This document shows positions 24,955 through 34,573 of a DNA stretch of 64,000 bases, piece after piece (within the stretch, counting starts at the first letter, position 1; each line of letters opens with the position of its first letter). The translations under genes and the position numbers were made by a program. Under the pieces are notes generated by a model. It did no database searches. It saw nothing but the letters and a program-made list of their open reading frames with translations, and was not told the DNA's origin. Where the stretch lies: assembly GCF_012034935.1 (NCBI RefSeq), contig NZ_JAATEN010000008.1:124001-188000 (forward strand), in the 5' to 3' direction. This DNA comes from Streptomyces zingiberis (GTDB lineage Bacteria > Actinomycetota > Actinomycetes > Streptomycetales > Streptomycetaceae).

Positions 24955-27771
24955 ATGACCGACGACATGTCCCCAGCCGAGCGTTACGCCGCCGCCCGTG
25001 CCCGGGCGGCCGAGCAGGCCACCGCGCTCGCCTCCTTCCGTGAGATGTACGACTTCGGCCTGGACCCGTTCCAGATCGACGCCTGCCGGGCCCTGGAGGC
25101 CGGCAAGGGCGTCCTGGTCGCCGCGCCGACGGGCTCCGGCAAGACCATCGTCGGCGAGTTCGCCGTCCACCTGGCCCTCGCCCAGGGCCGCAAATGCTTC
25201 TACACCACCCCCATCAAGGCGCTCTCCAACCAGAAGTACAACGACCTGGTGAAGCGCTACGGCCCGGCCTCGGTCGGCTTGCTGACCGGCGACAACAGCG
25301 TCAACAGCGAGGCCCCGGTGATCGTCATGACCACCGAGGTGCTGCGCAACATGCTGTACGCGGGCTCGCAGTCCCTGACCGGTCTCGGCCATGTCGTCAT
25401 GGACGAGGTGCACTACCTCTCGGACCGCTTCCGCGGCGCCGTCTGGGAGGAGGTCATCATCCACCTCCCCGAGTCGGTGACGCTGGTCTCCCTCTCGGCC
25501 ACGGTCTCCAACGCCGAGGAGTTCGGGGACTGGCTGGACACCGTCCGCGGCGACACCGAGGTGATCGTCTCCGAGCACCGTCCCGTCCCGCTGTGGCAGC
25601 ACGTCCTGGCCGGGCGCCGCATGTACGACCTGTTCGAGGAGAAGAGCGGAAAGGGCGGCGGGCGCCGTGAGGTCAACCCCGACCTGGTCCGTCTCGCCCG
25701 GACGGAGAACAGCCGCCCCACCGGCCCCCGCGACCGGCGCCGCGGCCGCAACCTCCGGGAGGCCGACCGCGAGCGGGAACGGCGGCAGCGCAGCCGCGTC
25801 TGGACGCCCAGCCGGGTCGAGGTCATCGACCGGCTGGACGCCGAGGGCCTGCTGCCCGCCATCACCTTCATCTTCAGCCGGGCCGGCTGCGAGGCGGCCG
25901 TCCAGCAGTGCCTGGCCGCCGGGCTGCGGCTCAACGACGAGGCGGCCCGCCGCCGCGTCCGCGAGGTCGTCGAACGGCGCACGGCCACCATTCCCGACGA
26001 GGACCTGCACGTCCTCGGCTACTTCGAGTTCCTGGAAGGGCTGGAGCGGGGCATCGCCGCCCACCACGCGGGGATGCTGCCCACCTTCAAGGAGATCGTC
26101 GAGGAACTGTTCGTCCAGGGGCTGGTGAAGGCCGTCTTCGCCACCGAGACCCTCGCGCTGGGCATCAACATGCCCGCCCGCTCGGTGGTCCTGGAGAAGC
26201 TGGTCAAGTGGAACGGCCAGCAGCACGCCGACATCACCCCCGGTGAGTACACCCAGCTCACGGGGCGGGCCGGGCGGCGGGGCATCGACGTCGAGGGCCA
26301 CGCCGTGGTGCTGTGGCAGCGGGCCATGAACCCCGAGGCGCTGGCCGGGCTCGCCGGCACCCGCACCTATCCGCTCCGGTCCTCCTTCAAGCCCTCCTAC
26401 AACATGGCGGTCAACCTCGTCTCCCAGTTCGGGCGGCACCGCTCCCGGGAGCTGCTGGAGACCTCCTTCGCCCAGTTCCAGGCCGACCGCTCGGTCGTCG
26501 GCATCTCCCGGCAGGTGCAGAAGAACGAGGAGGGGCTGGAGGGTTACCTCTCCGCCATGACCTGCCACCTCGGCGACTTCGAGGAGTACGCCCGGCTCCG
26601 CCGCGAGCTGAAGGACCGGGAGGCCGAACTCGCCCGGGAGGGCGTCGCCCAGCGCCGCGCGGCCGCCGCCGCCGCGCTGGAGAAGCTCCGCCCTGGTGAC
26701 GTCATCCACGTCCCCGCCGGCAAGTACGCCGGGCTGGCGCTGGTGCTGGACCCGGGGGTGCCGGCCGGCCGGTCCGGCGGCCACCGCGGATTCGACCACC
26801 AGGACGGCCCGCGCCCGCTGGTGCTCACCGCCGAGCGCCAGGTCAAGCGGCTCGCCGCGGTGGACTTCCCGGTCCCCGTCGAGGCGCTCGACCGGATGCG
26901 CATCCCGCGTACCTTCAACGCCCGCTCCCCGCACTCCCGCCGGGACCTCGCCTCCGCGCTGCGCAGCCGGGCCGGGCACCTCACCCCGCAGCGCCACCGC
27001 AAGGGCCGCGCCCCGGCCGCCGACGACACCGAGATCGCCCGGCTGCGCGCCGCGCTCCGGGCCCACCCCTGCCACGGCTGTGACGACCGGGAGGACCACG
27101 CGCGCTGGGCCGAGCGCTACCACCGGCTGCGCCGGGACAACCACCAGCTCGAACGGCGGATCCAGGGCCGGACGAACACCATCGCGCGCACCTTCGACCG
27201 GGTCTGCGCCCTCCTGACCGGTCTGGGGTATCTCCAGGGTGACGAGGTCACCGGTGACGGACGCCGGCTGGCCCGGCTCTACGGCGAACTGGACCTGCTG
27301 GCCTCGGAGTGCCTGCGCGCCGGGGTCTGGGACGAACTCGGCCCCGCCGACCTGGCCGCGTGCGCCTCGGCCCTGGTCTACGAGGCCCGGACCGCGGAGG
27401 ACGCCCTGCCGCCGCAGCTGCCCGGCGGCGCCGCCCAGGGCGCGCTGAAGGAGATGGTGCGCATCTGGGGGCGGCTGGACGCGCTGGAGGAGGAGCACCG
27501 CATCAGCCAGACCGAGGGGGTCGGCCAGCGCGAGCCGGACCTCGGGTTCGCCCGGTCGGCCCACCGCTGGGCCTCCGGGCACGGCCTGGACGAGGTGCTG
27601 CGTGAGGCGGAGATGCCCGCGGGGGACTTCGTGCGCTGGTGCAAGCAGGTTATCGACGTCCTCGGGCAGATCGCCGAGGCGGCCCCGGAGGGCACCGGGA
27701 TCCGCCGCACCGCGCGCCGCGCCGTGGACGGGATGCTCCGCGGGGTCGTCGCCTACTCCTCGGTGGGCTGA
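24955..27771 (+). CDS. helY: DEAD/DEAH-box helicase, Ski2/HelY family
   Basis: 938-residue superfamily 2 RNA helicase. Domain 1 has the Q-like FQIDACRAL, Walker A APTGSGKT, TTPIKALSNQK, and DEVH in VMDEVHYLSD, followed by SLSATVSNAEEF. Domain 2 has HHAGMLP, FATETLALGINMPAR and QLTGRAGRRG. A basic linker interrupts the two, and the C-terminal half holds the DSHCT domain with a CHGC pair. Such helicases unwind structured RNA for decay or processing. ATG 24955 has no ribosome site; ATG 24967 is an alternative. Confidence 0.95.
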   Translation: MTDDMSPAERYAAARARAAEQATALASFREMYDFGLDPFQIDACRALEAGKGVLVAAPTGSGKTIVGEFAVHLALAQGRKCFYTTPIKALSNQKYNDLVKRYGPASVGLLTGDNSVNSEAPVIVMTTEVLRNMLYAGSQSLTGLGHVVMDEVHYLSDRFRGAVWEEVIIHLPESVTLVSLSATVSNAEEFGDWLDTVRGDTEVIVSEHRPVPLWQHVLAGRRMYDLFEEKSGKGGGRREVNPDLVRLARTENSRPTGPRDRRRGRNLREADRERERRQRSRVWTPSRVEVIDRLDAEGLLPAITFIFSRAGCEAAVQQCLAAGLRLNDEAARRRVREVVERRTATIPDEDLHVLGYFEFLEGLERGIAAHHAGMLPTFKEIVEELFVQGLVKAVFATETLALGINMPARSVVLEKLVKWNGQQHADITPGEYTQLTGRAGRRGIDVEGHAVVLWQRAMNPEALAGLAGTRTYPLRSSFKPSYNMAVNLVSQFGRHRSRELLETSFAQFQADRSVVGISRQVQKNEEGLEGYLSAMTCHLGDFEEYARLRRELKDREAELAREGVAQRRAAAAAALEKLRPGDVIHVPAGKYAGLALVLDPGVPAGRSGGHRGFDHQDGPRPLVLTAERQVKRLAAVDFPVPVEALDRMRIPRTFNARSPHSRRDLASALRSRAGHLTPQRHRKGRAPAADDTEIARLRAALRAHPCHGCDDREDHARWAERYHRLRRDNHQLERRIQGRTNTIARTFDRVCALLTGLGYLQGDEVTGDGRRLARLYGELDLLASECLRAGVWDELGPADLAACASALVYEARTAEDALPPQLPGGAAQGALKEMVRIWGRLDALEEEHRISQTEGVGQREPDLGFARSAHRWASGHGLDEVLREAEMPAGDFVRWCKQVIDVLGQIAEAAPEGTGIRRTARRAVDGMLRGVVAYSSVG

Positions 27772-27814
27772 GGGAGCGGGCCGGCCCGCCGCCGTTCCGT
27801 CCTCGGCCGCCGGC

Positions 27815-27836
27815 CGCCCGCCCCGCGGGGCGGGCG
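27815..27836. terminator. Terminator, convergent pair
   Basis: A perfect 22-nt palindrome (CGCCCGCCCCG and its complement) between the stops of the helicase and the exonuclease genes. Confidence 0.65.
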
Positions 27837-27873
27837 TGCCTCCTCGCCCAGGGCCGGCCCGGCGGTCGCGCCG

Positions 27874-27901
27874 GGTGCGGCGGCGGGGCCGTCGCCGCAC
27901 C
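27874..27901 (-). terminator. Terminator after the exonuclease gene
   Basis: Arms GGTGCGGCG / CGCCGCACC (9 bp) with a 10-nt loop, 14 nt beyond the minus-strand stop. Confidence 0.6.
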
Positions 27902-27915
27902 GGCGGCGGGCCGGC

Positions 27916-28836
27916 TCAGGGCTCCAGGGCGGCCAGTACCCTTCGCAGCGACCCGCCGAGACCCCAGCGAGCGTCGAGCCGGTCCAGCGCGGCCGGGTCG
28001 CGCGGGGCGCGGGGGAGGGCCGGGTCGAACTCCGGGAGCGGGACGCCGGTGGCCACCCGGACCACCTCGGGCGCCACGGCGAGGTACTCCCGGGCCGCGT
28101 CCAGCCGCTTGCGCTGCGCCGGGGTGAGCCCGGAGCGCGGGTCGTCCACGGCGGCGAGGATCTCCGCCAGGCCGCCGTAGGCGCCGATCAGCTTGGCGGC
28201 CGTCTTCTCGCCGATCCCCGGGACACCGGGCAGTCCGTCACTCGGGTCGCCCCGCAGCAGGGCCAGGTCGGCGTAACCGGCGCCGTCCACCCCGTACTTC
28301 TCCCGGAGCGCCGGCTCGTCCACCACCCGCAGGGTGGCCACGCCCTGGACCGGGTAGAGCACCCGCACCCCGCGGGCGTCGTCGACGAGCTGGTAGAGAT
28401 CGCGGTCGCCGGTGACCACGTCCACCGGGCCGGTGGCGCGGGTGGTGAGGGTGCCGATGACGTCGTCCGCCTCGTAGCCCGGGGCGCCGACCCGGGCGAT
28501 GCCGAGGGCGTCCAGCACCTCCTCGATCACCGGGACCTGGGGGGAGAGGGCGTCCGGCACCTCCTCGGTGTCCGGGCCGCCGGGCACCTCCTCCGCGACG
28601 CGGTGCGCCTTGTACCCGGGGATCAGCGCCACCCGCCAGGCGGGCCGCCAGTCGGCGTCCATGCAGGCCACCAGAGTGTCCGGGTGGTGGTCCCGGACCA
28701 GGCGGGCGACGAAGTCCAGCAGGCCGCGCACGGCGTTGACGGGGCTGCCGTCGGGGGCCCGCACCGAGTCCGGTACGCCGTAGTAGGCACGGAAGTAGAG
28801 CGAGGCGGTGTCGAGAAGCATGAGGCGTCGGGTCAC
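27916..28836 (-). CDS. 5'-3' exonuclease (PolI N-domain / FEN family)
   Basis: 306-residue stand-alone homologue of the DNA polymerase I 5' nuclease domain. Metal-binding carboxylates appear in LMLLDTASLYFRAYY, the VACMDADWRP segment, APGYEADDVIGTL and VVTGDRDLYQL; the helix-hairpin-helix GVPGIGEKTAAKLI binds DNA. It would remove flaps or RNA primers. The start is placed at GTG 28836 (VTRRLMLLD); GTG 28842 and ATG 28821 are alternatives because no clear ribosome site is seen. Convergent with the helicase. Confidence 0.93.
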   Translation of the reverse strand: MTRRLMLLDTASLYFRAYYGVPDSVRAPDGSPVNAVRGLLDFVARLVRDHHPDTLVACMDADWRPAWRVALIPGYKAHRVAEEVPGGPDTEEVPDALSPQVPVIEEVLDALGIARVGAPGYEADDVIGTLTTRATGPVDVVTGDRDLYQLVDDARGVRVLYPVQGVATLRVVDEPALREKYGVDGAGYADLALLRGDPSDGLPGVPGIGEKTAAKLIGAYGGLAEILAAVDDPRSGLTPAQRKRLDAAREYLAVAPEVVRVATGVPLPEFDPALPRAPRDPAALDRLDARWGLGGSLRRVLAALEP

Positions 28837-29176
28837 GCGCACGATGATGCCGTACCCCGCCGACAGCGGGTCCGTCCGTATGGCGGGTGCGGCGCGGACC
28901 GGCACGGGACGGCGTCCGCGGCGGGGGCCCGGGCGGCGGAGGCCCGGAAATCGGTTGGGGTGGCCCGCCCCGGCGGGCCAGAATGCCCGTCGGGGCGAGG
29001 CCGGTGCGGTCCCGCCCGGCCCGGCCGTCACGGGGGTGCGGCCGGCGCCGGGGCCCACCGGCGGGTGCCCGCCCCGGGCGGAACGGCGCGCCGCGCGTGG
29101 CCGTCTCGTCCCGGGCCCGCACGCCGGGCCCGCCCGGCGGGCCCGGCGGGGGATGAGGGAGGGGGCGGACGGGCCG
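28837..29176. other. Intergenic region, 340 nt
   Basis: Very GC-rich, no convincing gene. Contains a hairpin at 29124-29146 that should end the gamma-glutamyl hydrolase transcript, and the exonuclease upstream region, where no clear -10/-35 was identified. Confidence 0.4.
29124..29146 (-). terminator. Terminator after the gamma-glutamyl hydrolase gene
   Basis: CCGGGCCCGCC / GGCGGGCCCGG, 11-bp complementary arms around one base (effective loop 3-5 nt), 30 nt beyond the minus-strand stop. Confidence 0.55.
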
Positions 29177-29887
29177 TCAGGTGGCGGCCCGGACCAGTGC
29201 CTCCATCACCCGGGTGTCGTCCCCCGCCTCCGGGTGCCACTGCACCCCGAGCACCAGCGCGGGCGCGCCGGGCCGTTCGACCGCTTCCACGGTGCCGTCC
29301 TCGGCGTGGGCGCAGGCCACCAGGGAGCGGCCCAGCCGGTCCACCGCCTGGTGGTGGTAGCTCGGCACGTCGACCGCCTCGGGCAGCGCCTCCCCCAGCG
29401 CGGTGCCCGGCACCGGCTTCACGACGTGCGACCCGTACACCCCGGGCGGCCCGCCGTGCGCGCAGCCCGGGCCCACGGCCTCTGGCAGATGCTGGACGAG
29501 GGTGCCGCCCAGCACCACGTTGAGCAGCTGCATCCCCCGGCAGATGCCGAGCACCGGAATCCCGCGCTCCAGCGCCGCGAGGAGCAGCGCGCCCTCCCAG
29601 ACGTCCCGTTCGCGGGCGGGCGGGCCGGTCATCGGGTGGCGCTCCGCGCCGTACCGCACGGGCTCCACGTCCGGGCCGCCCGCGACGACCAGGGCGTCGA
29701 GCCGGGCGACGGCCTCGTCAGCGGCCCCGGGATCGTCCGGGGGCAGCAGCGCGGCCAGCCCGCCGGCCCGCTGGACGTGCCGGTGGTAGCCGGACGGGAG
29801 GAGGGCGGCGCTCTGCTCCCAGACACCCCAGCGCGCCACGTCCTCGAGATAGGTGCTGACACCGACGAGCGGGCGGGGGTGGGGCAC
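29177..29887 (-). CDS. Gamma-glutamyl hydrolase, class I glutamine amidotransferase fold (PuuD-like)
   Basis: 236-residue peptidase C26 member. The nucleophile Cys is in LGICRGMQLLN, and the His/Glu partners are in VLGVQWHPEA; the VAGGPDVEP oxyanion strand is also present. PuuD-type enzymes cleave gamma-glutamyl-GABA; with the neighbouring permease, ligase and dehydrogenases it likely releases glutamate in the last step of gamma-glutamylated amine breakdown. GTG 29887 is chosen because AAAGGAG precedes it; ATG 29902 would place the ribosome site inside the gene. The leader has decamer repeats. Confidence 0.92.
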   Translation of the reverse strand: MPHPRPLVGVSTYLEDVARWGVWEQSAALLPSGYHRHVQRAGGLAALLPPDDPGAADEAVARLDALVVAGGPDVEPVRYGAERHPMTGPPARERDVWEGALLLAALERGIPVLGICRGMQLLNVVLGGTLVQHLPEAVGPGCAHGGPPGVYGSHVVKPVPGTALGEALPEAVDVPSYHHQAVDRLGRSLVACAHAEDGTVEAVERPGAPALVLGVQWHPEAGDDTRVMEALVRAAT

Positions 29888-30235
29888 GGTGGCTCCTTTC
29901 ATCGGGGTTCATCAGGGTTCATCGGATGTCATCGGATCGCGCCGGGCTTCGCCGCGGGCCCGGGGCTCTGGACCGCCGGGGCTCGCGGGCTCCCCCGGGT
30001 GGGGCTGCGGGTGCGCCGGGGGTCCCCCGGGCCCCGGCGGCAACCGGCTCTCCGGTTCCTCGGCGCCGGGGTTCCCCCTCACCTCGGCCTCCCCCGTCCC
30101 GCGGGGCGCCCCGGGCCCCCGTGGTCTCCTCCGGGCCCTGATCCCTCACGCTACGTCACGCGTCCGCGGGCCGCCGCCCGGGGCGGGCGCGACCGGCGCC
30201 GGCCCCGGACGGCGGCCCGGGGATCTCCCGTGGCG
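29888..30235. other. Intergenic region, 348 nt
   Basis: Leader of the gamma-glutamyl hydrolase gene with the decamer repeats (29901-29940), then about 290 nt of GC-rich DNA with many short palindromes but no clear gene or strong terminator behind the permease. Confidence 0.4.
29901..29940 (-). repeat. Four decamer direct repeats in the gamma-glutamyl hydrolase leader
   Basis: On the minus strand GATGA recurs every 10 bp (GATGACATCC, GATGAACCCT, GATGAACCCC, GATGAAAGGA-type units). The copy nearest the gene runs into the AAAGGAG ribosome site. Confidence 0.85.
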
Positions 30236-31738
<1,503 letters not shown>

Positions 31739-31761
31739 GAGCCGCTCCTGCCTGAGGGAGC

Positions 31762-31785
31762 CAATGGTTGAGCGCCATACCATTG
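31762..31785. promoter_or_regulatory. Operator candidate upstream of the permease
   Basis: Perfect 7-bp inverted repeat CAATGGT-N10-ACCATTG, 24 nt before the permease ATG. A similar site with identical left half and spacing is at 32784-32807. Confidence 0.7.
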
Positions 31786-32004
31786 CGCTCGCGGCGGGGC
31801 CGGCGCAAGGGGCACGCACCTCCCGGCAGGATCTTGGGGGCACGGACCGGGCGCCCGGGGGCTCCAGGGCGGACGGAGTCTCCTTTCCCCGCCGGAGGCG
31901 CTCCATGCCGCTCCGCCGGCGCCGTCCCCTCCCGGCCGGGCAGGCGGCCCGTCCCGGCCGCCCGTCCCGGCGGGCCCCTCCCAACGGTGCCGGGCCGCGG
32001 CCCC

Positions 32005-32766
32005 TCAGCCGGACCGGGTGAGGAAGCCCCGCAGCAGGGACGCCGTGGCGGCGCAGTGCTCCCGTGCCACGGCGCGCGCCGCCTCCGTGTCACCCGCCAG
32101 CACCGCCTCGGTCAGCGCCGCGTGCTGGTGCTGGGAGTGCTCCAGATTCCGCACCAGCAGCGGGATGCCGTCCAGCAGGCCGTTGAGGGTGGCCCGCACC
32201 CGGGCGTAATCGGCCGCCAGCGAGGGGGAGCCGCAGAGTTCGGCGAGGGTGAGATGGAAGAGGGTGTCCCGCCGCCGGTACTCCGTCAGCGGGGCGTCGT
32301 GCGTGGCGGCCAGCGCGGCGCGGAGCCGCTCCGCCGCCGGGCCGGCCGGGCGGTCCCCGGCGCAGAGCGCGGCCGCGCCGGTCTCCAGCACCTCCCGCAG
32401 GCGCAGGGTGTCCGTCAGCTCCGCCGGTGTGACCGGGGGGTACGCCGCGGCGGTGCCGGGGGCGGGCCGGGGCAGGACGAACGTGCCGCCGTAGCGGCCG
32501 CGCCTGCTCTCCACCAGCCCCTGGTCGGCCAGCACCTTCAGCGCCTCGCGGAGCGTCACCCGGCTGACGCCGAGCCGGCCGGCCAGTTCCCGCTCCGGCG
32601 GCAGCCGGCCGCCCTCGGGCACCAGGCCGAGCCGCAGCATCTGGAGGATCCGCTCCAGCGCCTCCTCGAAGCCGTTGCCCGCCCGCACCGGACGGAGCGG
32701 ATGCGCCGGCCCGTCCGCCGGGGCGTCCGACGGCCGGCCCTCCGCCGGCGTCCCGCCGCCGTTCAT
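32005..32766 (-). CDS. FadR-family (GntR/FCD) transcriptional regulator
   Basis: 253 residues. The N-terminal winged helix (about 35-100) has the GntR signature RLPPERELAGRLGVSRVTLR and GRYGGTFV wing; the all-helical FCD ligand-binding domain (about 115-245) includes the metal/acid-binding pattern with His residues typical of the family. Likely represses the amine genes and is released by an intermediate. ATG 32766 follows GAGGTGA. Divergent from the gamma-glutamyl ligase gene. The operator candidate lies 17 nt upstream of its start, suggesting autoregulation. Confidence 0.92.
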   Translation of the reverse strand: MNGGGTPAEGRPSDAPADGPAHPLRPVRAGNGFEEALERILQMLRLGLVPEGGRLPPERELAGRLGVSRVTLREALKVLADQGLVESRRGRYGGTFVLPRPAPGTAAAYPPVTPAELTDTLRLREVLETGAAALCAGDRPAGPAAERLRAALAATHDAPLTEYRRRDTLFHLTLAELCGSPSLAADYARVRATLNGLLDGIPLLVRNLEHSQHQHAALTEAVLAGDTEAARAVAREHCAATASLLRGFLTRSG

Positions 32767-32783
32767 GGTCACCTCTTCCCAGG

Positions 32784-32807
32784 CAATGGTCCTGAGGGTT
32801 ACCTTAT
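32784..32807. promoter_or_regulatory. Operator candidate between regulator and gamma-glutamyl ligase genes
   Basis: CAATGGT-N10-ACCTTAT: identical left half-site and spacing to the site at 31762-31785, with a degenerate right half (4 of 7 positions). Confidence 0.6.
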
Positions 32808-32884
32808 GGCTTCCGGCGCCGGGGCGGTACGAGGGCGCCGGGGCCCTGGTGTGACCGTCAGGCCGCGGGGTAGCCGCCGCTCGA

Positions 32885-32902
32885 CGCGGGGTGACCCCCG
32901 CG
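32885..32902. promoter_or_regulatory. Inverted repeat in the ligase leader
   Basis: CGCGGGG-TGAC-CCCCGCG, 7-bp arms, 50 nt upstream of the ligase start. Upstream of it GGCGCCGGGGC occurs twice with about 20-bp spacing. Confidence 0.45.
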
Positions 32903-32952
32903 AACCGACCATCGCACCGGACGAGCAGCCGGACGAGCCCAGGAGGACCGCC

Positions 32953-34320
32953 GTGGCAGGACGCACGCCCCCGCTCAGCGTCGACACACTGCGGAAGCTG
33001 GTGGCCGACGGCGAGATCGACACCGTCGTGCTGGCTTTCACCGACATGCAGGGCCGGCTCCAGGGCAAGCGGTTCGCCGCCCCCTTCTTCCTCGACGAGG
33101 TGCTGGAGGACGGCGCCGAGGGCTGTGACTACCTGCTGGCCGTCGATGTCGAGCTGGAGACCGTCGACGGGTACGCGATGTCCTCCTGGGAGGGGGGCTA
33201 CGGCGATCTGCGGATGATCCCGGACGTCAGCACCCTGCGCCGCACCCCCTGGAACCCGGGCACGGTGCTGCTCACGGCGGACCTCGCCTGGCACGACGGC
33301 TCGCCGATCGTCGCCTCGCCGCGCCAGATCCTCCGCCGCCAGCTCGACCGGCTCGCCGAGCGCGGCTGGACCGCGCAGGCCGGTACCGAGCTGGAGTTCA
33401 TGCTCTTCAAGAACTCCTACGAGGAGGCGTGGAACGGCGCCTACCGGAATCTGACCCCGGCGAACCAGTACAACGTCGACTACTCCATCCTCGGCACCAG
33501 CCGCGTCGAGCCCCTGCTGCGCCGGATACGCAACGAGATGGCGGCGGCCGGGCTCACCGTCGAGTCCGCCAAGGGCGAGTGCAACCTCGGCCAGCACGAG
33601 ATCGCGTTCCGCTACGACGACGCCCTCACCACCTGCGACCAGCACTCCGTCTACAAGACGGGCGCCAAGGAGATCGCCGCCCAGGAGGGGTACTCCCTCA
33701 CGTTCATGGCGAAGTTCGACGAGCGCGAGGGTAACTCCTGCCACATCCACCTCTCGCTGCTCGACAGCGAGGGCCGGCCGATACTCGCCGACGAGTCCGG
33801 TCCCTACGGGATGTCGCGCACGATGCGGCACTTCCTCGCCGGCCAGATGGCCGCCCTGAAGGACTTCACCCTGCTCTACGCACCCAACATCAACTCCTAC
33901 AAGCGCTACAGCCCCGGCTCCTTCGCCCCGACCGCCGTCGCCTGGGGCCCGGACAACCGCACCTGCGCCGTGCGGGTCGTCGGGCACGGCGCGGGCCACC
34001 GGCTGGAGAACCGGCTGCCCGGCGGGGACGTCAACCCCTACCTGGCGGTGGCCGCCATGATCGCGGCCGGGCTGCACGGCATCGACGAGGAGCTGGAGCC
34101 CGGCGAGCCCTGCACCGGGAACGCCTACACCTCGGACGCCGAGCACGTCCCCACCACCCTCCGGGAGGCCGCCGAGCGCTGGGAGTCCAGCGAGCTGGCG
34201 CGCGCCGCGTTCGGCGACGAGGTGGTGGACCACTACCGGAACATGGCGCGGATCGAACAGCAGGCGTACGACGCGACGGTCACGGACTGGGAGCGGTACC
34301 GCTCCTTCGAACGGATGTGA
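32953..34320 (+). CDS. Glutamine-synthetase-like gamma-glutamyl amine ligase (GlnA4-type)
   Basis: 455-residue class of the glutamine synthetase superfamily. The beta-grasp N-domain (DTVVLAFTDMQGRLQGKRF) and catalytic domain are seen: AGTELEFMLF, SAKGECNLGQHEIAFRY and CHIHLSL carry metal and substrate ligands. The usual GS adenylylation Tyr segment near the C-terminus is absent. In S. coelicolor the GlnA4 paralogue acts as a gamma-glutamylethanolamide synthetase; similar context (aldehyde dehydrogenase, SDR, permease, hydrolase) supports that role here, though other monoamines are possible. GTG 32953 follows AGGAGG at 32941-32946. Confidence 0.92.
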   Translation: MAGRTPPLSVDTLRKLVADGEIDTVVLAFTDMQGRLQGKRFAAPFFLDEVLEDGAEGCDYLLAVDVELETVDGYAMSSWEGGYGDLRMIPDVSTLRRTPWNPGTVLLTADLAWHDGSPIVASPRQILRRQLDRLAERGWTAQAGTELEFMLFKNSYEEAWNGAYRNLTPANQYNVDYSILGTSRVEPLLRRIRNEMAAAGLTVESAKGECNLGQHEIAFRYDDALTTCDQHSVYKTGAKEIAAQEGYSLTFMAKFDEREGNSCHIHLSLLDSEGRPILADESGPYGMSRTMRHFLAGQMAALKDFTLLYAPNINSYKRYSPGSFAPTAVAWGPDNRTCAVRVVGHGAGHRLENRLPGGDVNPYLAVAAMIAAGLHGIDEELEPGEPCTGNAYTSDAEHVPTTLREAAERWESSELARAAFGDEVVDHYRNMARIEQQAYDATVTDWERYRSFERM

Positions 34321-34343
34321 TCCGGCCCCGTCCGTCCGCCGAG

Positions 34344-34378
34344 CCCGCCCGCCCGGCGGATGCGGCGCGGCGGGCGGG
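34344..34378 (+). terminator. Hairpin after the ligase gene
   Basis: Arms CCCGCCCGCC / GGCGGGCGGG (10 bp), 15-nt loop, with outer CCGTCC/GGACGG able to extend the stem; 24 nt past the stop. May attenuate rather than end transcription into the dehydrogenase gene. Confidence 0.6.
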
Positions 34379-34458
34379 GGACGGAGCCGGGCCGTGAGGC
34401 CCACGGGCCGCACGCGCCTCCGGGGCGGAGCGGCCCGCGGCACCTGCGACACGAAGAA

Positions 34459-34485
34459 CACCAACCGCACCAACCGCACCAACCG
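34459..34485. repeat. 9-bp tandem repeat, 3 copies
   Basis: Three perfect copies of CACCAACCG (then CACCACC) in the 253-nt spacer before the aldehyde dehydrogenase gene. Confidence 0.92.
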
Positions 34486-34573
34486 CACCACCACGCCGGC
34501 ACCCGGCACGGGCACACGGCACCACGGCACGACAGGGGCGCGGGCCCCCGAACGCGCCCCAGGGAGGGCACCG

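Noticed and set aside
23875..27900. 1341-codon minus-strand open frame opposite the helicase
   Set aside because: It is antisense to a well-conserved helicase, has shadow-type Gly/Arg/Val/Leu composition and no recognisable domains; long antisense frames are normal in DNA of this GC content.
29901..29940. CRISPR or iteron origin from the decamer repeats
   Set aside because: Units are 10 bp with no spacers and lie in a gene leader; no rep or cas genes are near.
34394..34573. N-terminal extension of the aldehyde dehydrogenase
   Set aside because: The upstream in-frame part encodes NRT repeats from the 9-bp tandem repeat and lacks a ribosome site; ATG 34574 with GGGAGGG is better.
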